NCBI GenBank assembly: GCA_030696235.1
Contig: JAUYSN010000064.1
Coordinates: forward strand, 1-5,835
DNA: 5,835 bases
DNA from: Sulfuricella sp.
GTDB lineage: Bacteria > Pseudomonadota > Gammaproteobacteria > Burkholderiales > Sulfuricellaceae
Direction of reading: 5' to 3'
The notes under the pieces were generated by a model. That model did no database searches. It saw only the letters and a list, made by a program, of their open reading frames with translations, and was not told the origin of the DNA. The translations under genes were made by a program, and so were the position numbers. Positions 1 to 5,835 of this stretch are shown in pieces (position 1 is the stretch's first letter; every line of letters begins with the position of its first letter).

Positions 1-242
1 TCGACAAGATCATGTCTCGGCTGACCCTGTCGGGCGCGGTGTACATCACGGCGGTATGTTTGCTGCCCGAGTTTTTGATCGTGAAGTGGAATGTACCGTT
101 TTATTTCGGTGGCACCTCGCTGTTGATTATCGTGGTGGTGACGATGGATTTCATGGCTCAGGTTCAGTCCTATCTGATGTCGCATCAATACGAGAGCTTG
201 CTCAAAAAAGCCAGCTTCAAGGGCGGGATGGTCGGCCGCTAA
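1..242 (+). CDS. secY: Preprotein translocase subunit SecY, C-terminal part (5' end outside window)
   Basis: SecY is the channel-forming inner-membrane subunit of the SecYEG translocon, which exports unfolded proteins with SecA or the ribosome. Only about the last 79 residues are visible; the frame is open from base 3 (D-K-I-M-S-R-L-T-L) to TAA at 240-242. The ATG at 12 is an internal methionine, not a start, because the residues before it (DKI) already match the family. Two hydrophobic stretches are visible, around [16 protein letters not shown] and [18 protein letters not shown]; by family knowledge these are the last two helices, TM9 and TM10. The short basic tail after QYESLLKKA is the cytosolic C-terminus. 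The motif [11 protein letters not shown] is nearly identical to E. coli SecY. SecY normally closes the spc operon, and infA follows 22 bases downstream, so co-transcription is likely. Confidence 0.97.
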   Translation, partial: DKIMSRLTLSGAVYITAVCLLPEFLIVKWNVPFYFGGTSLLIIVVVTMDFMAQVQSYLMSHQYESLLKKASFKGGMVGR

Positions 243-264
243 GCATGTTGATAACAGGATAGAA

Positions 265-483
265 ATGTCGAAGGAAGAAACGATAGAAATGCAGGGGGAG
301 ATTCTTGAAACTCTCCCCAATGCAACCTTCCGAGTGAAATTGGAAAATGGCCACGTGGTACTGGGCCACATCTCCGGAAAAATGCGTATGCACTATATTC
401 GCATTTTGCCTGGTGATAAGGTGACTGTAGAGCTCACCCCTTATGATTTATCTCGTGCACGGATCACTTTCCGCGCCAAGTAA
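265..483 (+). CDS. infA: Translation initiation factor IF-1
   Basis: IF1 binds the A site of the 30S subunit during initiation and works with IF2 and IF3. The 72-residue product has the length of the E. coli protein and aligns with it end to end: [17 protein letters not shown], then [37 protein letters not shown] and a basic end (RITFRAK). This is the single S1-like OB fold that makes up the whole protein. The ATG at 265 is preceded by AGGA at 256-259, five bases away, and gives the family N-terminus. A location between secY and rpmJ is common in betaproteobacteria, whereas E. coli keeps infA elsewhere. Some betaproteobacteria carry a second infA, so this may not be the only copy. It probably shares a transcript with secY and rpmJ; I see no promoter of its own. 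Confidence 0.98.
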   Translation: MSKEETIEMQGEILETLPNATFRVKLENGHVVLGHISGKMRMHYIRILPGDKVTVELTPYDLSRARITFRAK

Positions 484-506
484 CAAAGCTTTATCAGGAG
501 AAAACG

Positions 507-620
507 ATGAGAGTCCGAGCCTCGATTAAACGGCTATGCCGCCACTGCAAAATGGTTAAACGCCATGGCGTGCTGCGCGTCATTTGTACAGATCCTCGCC
601 ATAAACAACGTCAAGGTTGA
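507..620 (+). CDS. rpmJ: 50S ribosomal protein L36 (bL36, zinc-binding form)
   Basis: L36 is the smallest protein of the large ribosomal subunit and binds 23S rRNA. Reading from the ATG at 507 gives 37 codons ending in TGA at 618-620, starting [11 protein letters not shown] and ending PRHKQRQG, the usual family ends and length. The zinc ligands are intact: Cys11, Cys14, Cys27 and His32 (C-x2-C-x12-C-x4-H). It is therefore the zinc-containing 'C+' type rather than the cysteine-less paralogue made by some bacteria under zinc shortage. The Shine-Dalgarno AGGAG at 496-500 lies six bases before the start. The gene sits 23 bases after infA, and its stop codon overlaps the -35 element of the predicted alpha-operon promoter. 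Confidence 0.97.
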   Translation: MRVRASIKRLCRHCKMVKRHGVLRVICTDPRHKQRQG

Positions 621-645
621 TTGTGGCGCGTGAAACTGTTAAAAT
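617..645 (+). promoter_or_regulatory. Predicted sigma70 promoter of the alpha operon
   Basis: A -35 element TTGATT (617-622, 4 of 6 consensus bases) is separated by exactly 17 bases from a -10 element TAAAAT (640-645, 5 of 6). The TG at 637-638, one base before the -10, makes it an extended -10 promoter. Transcription would start near 652 and give a leader of roughly 36 bases before the rpsM ATG. E. coli also has its alpha-operon promoter between rpmJ and rpsM. The call rests on motif match and position only; no start site has been measured. Confidence 0.7.
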
Positions 646-687
646 TTCCGACTTTTTATAAATCAGTCATTTGCTGGGAGTAAGTGC

Positions 688-1050
688 ATGGCCCGGATCG
701 CTGGGGTAAATATCCCTAACCATCAACACACCGTTATCGCGTTAACTGCGATTTACGGCATTGGCCGTACCCGCGCGCAGAAAATTTGTGCGACGGCAGG
801 CATCATTACCTCGACCAAGATCAAGGATCTTAGCGACAGCGAGATGGAAAAGTTGCGCGACGAGGTGGGTAAGGTTACGGTTGAAGGTGACTTGCGCCGA
901 GAAGTTTCCATGAATATCAAGCGATTGATGGATCTTGGTTGCTATCGTGGCGTGCGTCATCGTCGCGGTTTGCCGGTTCGCGGTCAGCGCACTCGTACCA
1001 ATGCTCGTACTCGCAAAGGTCCACGCAAAGCTGTTCGTGCAACCAAATAA
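688..1050 (+). CDS. rpsM: 30S ribosomal protein S13 (uS13)
   Basis: S13 sits in the head of the small subunit, contacts the P-site tRNA through its basic tail, and forms intersubunit bridges with the 50S subunit. The 120-residue product is close to the E. coli length (118). It begins [10 protein letters not shown], followed by the helix-turn segment [15 protein letters not shown] (about 20-34), the conserved GDLRREV (67-73) and [14 protein letters not shown] (75-88), then the arginine-rich tail [19 protein letters not shown] (90-108), the strongest signature. The ATG at 688 is preceded by GGGAG at 676-680, seven bases away. It is the first gene after the predicted promoter. In E. coli this start region is where S4 represses translation of the operon; whether S4 does so here cannot be read from the sequence. 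A perfect hairpin surrounds the stop codon. Confidence 0.98.
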   Translation: MARIAGVNIPNHQHTVIALTAIYGIGRTRAQKICATAGIITSTKIKDLSDSEMEKLRDEVGKVTVEGDLRREVSMNIKRLMDLGCYRGVRHRRGLPVRGQRTRTNARTRKGPRKAVRATK

Positions 1051-1058
1051 TTGGTTGC
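1039..1058 (+). repeat. Perfect 8-bp inverted repeat around the rpsM stop codon
   Basis: GCAACCAA (1039-1046) and TTGGTTGC (1051-1058) are exact reverse complements separated by the four-base loop ATAA. The rpsM stop codon TAA (1048-1050) lies in the loop. The next bases run into the rpsK Shine-Dalgarno (AGGA, 1065-1068). No T tract follows, so it is not an intrinsic terminator. As RNA it could affect re-initiation at rpsK, RNA processing or stability; the function is inferred only. Confidence 0.6.
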
Positions 1059-1075
1059 CACACGAGGAATAAATC

Positions 1076-1465
1076 ATGGCTAAGACAAACGTCCGGGTAC
1101 GCAAAAAAGTTAAAAAGAATGTGGCTGAGGGAATTGCCCACGTTCACGCGTCCTTCAATAACACCATCATCACCATTACCGATCGTCAGGGCAATGCCTT
1201 GAGCTGGGCAACATCGGGTGGTGCCGGATTCCGCGGTTCGCGTAAGAGCACGCCGTTTGCTGCGCAGGTTGCGGCTGAGGCTGCAGGTAAAGCCGCTCAG
1301 GAATACGGGGTGAAGAACCTTGAAGTCAGAATCAAAGGACCTGGGCCAGGGCGCGAATCTGCTGTGCGCGCACTGAATGCGGTCGGCTTCAAGATTACCT
1401 CCATTGCCGACGTAACCCCCGTTCCCCATAACGGTTGCCGTCCGTCCAAGAAGCGGCGCATCTAA
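1076..1465 (+). CDS. rpsK: 30S ribosomal protein S11 (uS11)
   Basis: S11 lies on the platform of the small subunit and binds 16S rRNA near the decoding and mRNA exit region. The 129-residue length equals that of E. coli S11. Diagnostic stretches are [20 protein letters not shown] (21-40), [18 protein letters not shown] (51-68), [15 protein letters not shown] (81-95) and the end [12 protein letters not shown] followed by basic residues. The Asn119-Gly120 pair is the one known to form isoaspartate in E. coli S11. The ATG at 1076 has AGGA at 1065-1068, seven bases upstream, and follows the rpsM stop by 25 bases. The product is standard, with nothing missing. The next gene, rpsD, is in the same reading frame, so the TAA at 1463-1465 is the only stop between the two. 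Confidence 0.98.
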   Translation: MAKTNVRVRKKVKKNVAEGIAHVHASFNNTIITITDRQGNALSWATSGGAGFRGSRKSTPFAAQVAAEAAGKAAQEYGVKNLEVRIKGPGPGRESAVRALNAVGFKITSIADVTPVPHNGCRPSKKRRI

Positions 1466-1470
1466 CCCGC

Positions 1471-1506
1471 AGCGCCATTAATAAATATAGCGCCGTTAAT
1501 ATTTAG
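1471..1506 (+). repeat. Imperfect 18-bp tandem repeat before rpsD
   Basis: Two adjacent copies, 1471-1488 and 1489-1506, begin AGCGCC[A/G]TTAATA and match at 14 of 18 positions. They fill most of the rpsK-rpsD gap and end two bases before the rpsD Shine-Dalgarno. Within them TAAATAT (1482-1488) and ATATTTA (1499-1505) are perfect reverse complements with a ten-base loop, so a weak A/T-rich hairpin is also possible. A regulatory role is possible but unproven; a duplicated spacer is the simplest reading. Confidence 0.6.
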
Positions 1507-1507
1507 C

Positions 1508-1522
1508 AGGAGAGAAACCTTG
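1508..1522 (+). promoter_or_regulatory. Strong ribosome binding site that sets the TTG start of rpsD
   Basis: AGGAGAG at 1508-1514 is the best Shine-Dalgarno match in the window; its AGGAG core lies seven bases before the TTG at 1520-1522. No in-frame ATG or GTG exists between the preceding in-frame stop (1463-1465) and this TTG. The next in-frame methionine is residue 107, far inside the protein. Confidence 0.85.
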
Positions 1523-2146
1523 GCTGTCAATCTTGATCCCAAATGCCGCCAGTGCCGCCGCGAAGGCGAAAAGCTGTTTCTGAAAGGCGAGAAGTGCTTT
1601 ACCGATAAGTGTGGCATTGAACGCCGCAGCTACGCGCCAGGCCAGCACGGCCAGAAACAGGTGCGCTTGTCGGACTACGGCGTACAATTGCGCGAGAAGC
1701 AGAAAGTGCGTCGTATTTATGGCGTGCTTGAGCGCCAGTTCCGCGGCTACTACGCGATCGCTGACCGCAGCAAGGGTGTGACCGGCGAGAGCCTGCTGCA
1801 GATCCTGGAATGCCGTCTGGACAACGTGGTTCATCGTATGGGCTTCGGCGTGTCCCGCCGCGAGTCGCGCCAGATCGTGCGTCACAACGGCATTCTGGTA
1901 AACGGCCGCCGCGTGAATATCCCGTCTTATCAGGTCAAGGCTGGCGACGTTGTTGAAGTTGCCGAAAAGTCGAAGGCTCAGCTGCGTATCAAGGCTGCGG
2001 TCGAAGCCGCCGAGCAGCGCGGTTTCCCGGAATGGATCGAAGTGGATGTGAAGGCGCTGAAGGGCGTGTATAAAGCCAAGCCGCAGCGTACCGAGTTGCC
2101 CTCAACCATCAACGAGCATCTCGTGGTTGAGTTGTACTCGAAGTAA
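1520..2146 (+). CDS. rpsD: 30S ribosomal protein S4 (uS4, zinc-binding form), TTG start
   Basis: S4 is a primary 16S rRNA binding protein that nucleates small-subunit assembly, and in E. coli it is the translational repressor of the alpha operon. The product has 208 residues against 206 in E. coli. The N-terminal part carries Cys9, Cys12, Cys26 and Cys31 (C-x2-C-x13-C-x4-C), a zinc site lacking in E. coli S4 but found in other bacteria. Next come YAPGQHG (38-44), [20 protein letters not shown] (49-68) and the S4 RNA-binding domain from about 98 to 148 ([28 protein letters not shown]). The end [12 protein letters not shown] is typical. The start is TTG, chosen because it directly precedes AVNLDPK, matches the family N-terminus and has a strong Shine-Dalgarno. 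The gene lies between rpsK and rpoA, as usual for the alpha operon. Confidence 0.97.
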   Translation: MAVNLDPKCRQCRREGEKLFLKGEKCFTDKCGIERRSYAPGQHGQKQVRLSDYGVQLREKQKVRRIYGVLERQFRGYYAIADRSKGVTGESLLQILECRLDNVVHRMGFGVSRRESRQIVRHNGILVNGRRVNIPSYQVKAGDVVEVAEKSKAQLRIKAAVEAAEQRGFPEWIEVDVKALKGVYKAKPQRTELPSTINEHLVVELYSK

Positions 2147-2178
2147 TCACTGAACCACTTTTAAATAGAGGATCCAGC

Positions 2179-3165
2179 ATGCAAAGCAGTGCTACCGAAC
2201 TTCTGAAGCCACGTGTTGTAGATGTTGAAGCGGTGTCGCCCGTTCGCGCCCGTATTTCCATGGAGCCGTTTGAGCGTGGCTACGGCCATACGCTGGGCAA
2301 CGCCCTGCGCCGCATTTTGCTGTCTTCGATGCCAGGCTATGCCATCACCCAGGTCAAGATCGAGGGTGTGGTGCACGAGTATTCGACCATCGACGGTGTG
2401 CAGGAAGACGTGGTCGACATCCTGCTCAACCTTAAAGGCATTGCACTGAAGCTGTACAACCGCTCCGAAGCTACCCTGATTCTGTCGAAAAAGGGTGAAG
2501 GGGTGGTGACGGCGGGTGACATCGAAACCGGCCATGATGCAGAGATCATCAACCCTGATCATGTGATTGCTCACATTACCAAGGGTGGCAAACTCGACAT
2601 GGAAATCAAAATCGAGCAGGGCCGTGGCTATCAGCCCGTCACTGCACGACGTGTCGCCGAAGAGGAGCGCAGCATCGGCACGATTCTGCTTGATGCTTCA
2701 TTCAGCCCGGTTCGCCGTGTCAGTTATGCAGTCGAAAGCGCTCGCGTTGAGCAGCGTACCGACCTGGACAAGCTGGTAGTCGACATCGAAACCAATGGCG
2801 TGGTCGATCCCGAAGAGGCGATTCGTTATGCCGCGCGTATTCTGGTTGATCAGTTGTCCGTGTTTGCCGAGCTGAAAGGCACGCCGGCCGAGATCGAGGC
2901 ACCCCGCGCACCGCAGGTTGACCCGATTCTGCTGCGTCCGGTCGACGATCTGGAGCTCACCGTGCGTTCTGCCAATTGCCTCAAGGCGGAAAATATTTAT
3001 TACATCGGTGATCTGATCCAGCGCACCGAGAACGAGTTGCTGAAAACCCCTAATCTGGGACGCAAGTCGTTGAACGAAATCAAGGATGTGCTCGCCTCCA
3101 AGGGCCTGACGCTGGGCATGAAGCTGGAAAACTGGCCGCCTGTCGGTCTGGGTGAGCGTGCATAA
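2179..3165 (+). CDS. rpoA: DNA-directed RNA polymerase subunit alpha
   Basis: Alpha dimerises to start assembly of RNA polymerase, and its C-terminal domain contacts UP-element DNA and activators. The 328-residue product is one short of the 329 of E. coli. The N-terminal domain (about 1-233) contains the dimer and assembly motif [18 protein letters not shown] (36-53), with Arg45 conserved, then [20 protein letters not shown] and [17 protein letters not shown] linker rich in Ala, Pro and Glu (about 234-248) leads to the C-terminal domain: [26 protein letters not shown] and [16 protein letters not shown]. Arg263, Asn266, Gly294, Lys296 and Ser297 correspond to the DNA-contacting E. coli residues R265, N268, G296, K298 and S299. 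The ATG at 2179 has AGGA at 2169-2172, six bases away. Cotranscription with ribosomal protein genes is the normal arrangement. Confidence 0.99.
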   Translation: MQSSATELLKPRVVDVEAVSPVRARISMEPFERGYGHTLGNALRRILLSSMPGYAITQVKIEGVVHEYSTIDGVQEDVVDILLNLKGIALKLYNRSEATLILSKKGEGVVTAGDIETGHDAEIINPDHVIAHITKGGKLDMEIKIEQGRGYQPVTARRVAEEERSIGTILLDASFSPVRRVSYAVESARVEQRTDLDKLVVDIETNGVVDPEEAIRYAARILVDQLSVFAELKGTPAEIEAPRAPQVDPILLRPVDDLELTVRSANCLKAENIYYIGDLIQRTENELLKTPNLGRKSLNEIKDVLASKGLTLGMKLENWPPVGLGERA

Positions 3166-3290
3166 AGTCAGTTCGTGGAATACGAAACACCACAAGGGTA
3201 CTCCAACTTTCTATGCGCTCTTGTCCTATGCGACCCGCAGGGGAGTGTAGGGAAAGCCATGAAAGATTGTATGCAAAGAAAGGATAGATC
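3166..3290 (+). other. Unusually long rpoA-rplQ intergenic region
   Basis: This 125-base gap is the longest between plus-strand genes here. It contains a small inverted repeat just after the rpoA stop (TTCGT 3172-3176, ACGAA 3182-3186, five-base loop). It also contains a direct repeat of CTATGCG (3211-3217 and 3226-3232, 15-base period), the rplQ Shine-Dalgarno AGGA (3281-3284), and a possible short upstream reading frame from ATG 3259. I found no convincing sigma70 promoter or terminator in it. Confidence 0.7.
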
Positions 3291-3306
3291 ATGCGTCACC
3301 GTTTAG
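3259..3306 (+). CDS. Possible 15-codon upstream reading frame overlapping the rplQ start (doubtful)
   Basis: ATG at 3259-3261 opens a frame reading [15 protein letters not shown] and ending at TAG 3304-3306. AGGGA (3249-3253) lies five bases before this ATG, a plausible ribosome binding site. The frame differs from rplQ and overlaps its first 16 bases, a geometry that could support translational coupling. I recognise no peptide family, and such a short frame can occur by chance. I include it only because of the well-placed Shine-Dalgarno and the long gap. Confidence 0.2.
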   Translation: MKDCMQRKDRSCVTV

Positions 3307-3677
3307 GACTTAGAAAACTCAATCGCACCAGCAGCCACCGTCTGGCGATGTTGCGTAACATGACCAACTCGCTGTTGCGTCACGAAGCCATCACCACCAC
3401 GCTGCCCAAGGCGAAGGAACTGCGCCGCGTCGCCGAGCCGATGATCACGCTGGGCAAGAAGCCTTCGCTGGCCAACCGCCGCATGGCGTTTGACCGTCTG
3501 CGCGACCGCGAAATGGTCGTCAAGCTGTTCGACACGCTCGGCCCGCGCTACCAGAACCGCAACGGCGGCTACCTGCGCATCCTCAAGTGCGGCTTCCGTC
3601 AGGGCGACAATGCCCCGATGGCGATCGTCGAACTGATGGATCGTCCTGCTGCTGAAGCTGAGAGCACTGGCGCCTAA
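3291..3677 (+). CDS. rplQ: 50S ribosomal protein L17 (bL17)
   Basis: L17 is a large-subunit protein bound to 23S rRNA near the polypeptide exit region. The 128-residue product (127 in E. coli) begins [20 protein letters not shown] and continues with [20 protein letters not shown] (23-42), KELRRVAEP (43-51), [29 protein letters not shown] and [20 protein letters not shown]. It ends in a variable Ala/Glu-rich tail (about 120-128), as is usual. The ATG at 3291 has AGGA at 3281-3284, six bases away. It is the last gene of the alpha operon and is followed 20 bases later by a terminator. By eye its third codon positions are richer in G and C than those of infA to rpsK. Confidence 0.98.
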   Translation: MRHRLGLRKLNRTSSHRLAMLRNMTNSLLRHEAITTTLPKAKELRRVAEPMITLGKKPSLANRRMAFDRLRDREMVVKLFDTLGPRYQNRNGGYLRILKCGFRQGDNAPMAIVELMDRPAAEAESTGA

Positions 3678-3697
3678 CAGCGTTCTCCGCATCACAC

Positions 3698-3728
3698 AAA
3701 AAAGCCAGGTTTTTACCTGGCTTTTTTT
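3698..3728 (+). terminator. Bidirectional intrinsic terminator between rplQ and uvrA
   Basis: GCCAGGT (3704-3710) and ACCTGGC (3715-3721) form a perfect 7-bp stem with a TTTT loop. Six A residues (3698-3703) precede the stem and seven T residues (3722-3728) follow it, so either strand's RNA has a hairpin followed by a U tract. The terminator lies between two convergent genes: it ends the alpha operon 20 bases after the rplQ stop and would end uvrA 15 bases past its stop. I saw no other terminator in the window. Confidence 0.95.
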
Positions 3729-3743
3729 ATTCCCGTCCTCCCT

Positions 3744-5835
<2,092 letters not shown>

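Noticed and set aside
12..14. ATG as the start of a small 76-residue membrane protein
   Set aside because: It is an internal methionine of SecY; the preceding residues and the whole frame match the SecY C-terminus.
1039..1058. Intrinsic terminator after rpsM
   Set aside because: The hairpin has no T tract after it, and the operon continues with closely spaced rpsK.
917..1429. A 170-codon minus-strand frame opposite rpsM and rpsK, and similar frames opposite rpsD, rpoA and rplQ
   Set aside because: The opposite strand encodes unmistakable ribosomal or polymerase proteins; the antisense products resemble nothing known.
2170..2175. A GGATCC (BamHI) sequence before rpoA as a sign of a cloning junction
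   Set aside because: It is part of the rpoA Shine-Dalgarno region, and both flanking genes are in their natural order; a six-base site is easily met by chance.

Overview
The window is a standard piece of bacterial core genome. It holds the end of the spc ribosomal-protein operon, the whole alpha operon, and a convergent DNA-repair gene. The order is secY (3' end only), infA, rpmJ, rpsM, rpsK, rpsD, rpoA, rplQ on the plus strand, then a hairpin terminator, then uvrA (5' end missing) on the minus strand. The protein sequences are clearly proteobacterial. The placement of infA between secY and rpmJ, a 208-residue S4 with a four-cysteine zinc site, and the wording of S13, L17 and alpha all point to a betaproteobacterium. 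I cannot name the genus from sequence alone; a Nitrosomonadales-type organism is a guess.

Bases 1-620 are the tail of the spc operon: the last two membrane helices of SecY, then initiation factor IF1, then the zinc-binding ribosomal protein L36. The L36 stop codon overlaps the -35 element of a good sigma70-type promoter with an extended -10 (617-645). It lies where the alpha-operon promoter lies in E. coli, so rpsM to rplQ can probably be transcribed both by read-through from spc and from this promoter.

Bases 688-3677 are the alpha operon: S13, S11, S4, the RNA polymerase alpha subunit and L17. Each gene has a recognisable Shine-Dalgarno sequence. The coding sequences look intact and of family-typical length. 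The oddities lie between the genes. There is a perfect 8-bp hairpin around the rpsM stop codon and an imperfect 18-bp tandem repeat with an A/T-rich inverted repeat before rpsD. rpsD starts at TTG. The rpoA-rplQ gap is 125 bases long and holds a 7-bp direct repeat and a possible 15-codon upstream reading frame that overlaps the rplQ start.

Bases 3698-3728 form a strong intrinsic terminator with A and T tracts on opposite sides, so it can serve both rplQ and uvrA. The rest, to the window end, is the C-terminal three quarters of UvrA with its ABC and zinc motifs intact.

Together the genes serve translation (initiation factor, ribosomal proteins), transcription (alpha), protein export (SecY) and nucleotide excision repair (UvrA). 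I see no mobile element, CRISPR array, tRNA, rRNA or novel system here. No gene-free stretch exceeds 300 bases; the longest is the 125-base rpoA-rplQ gap.
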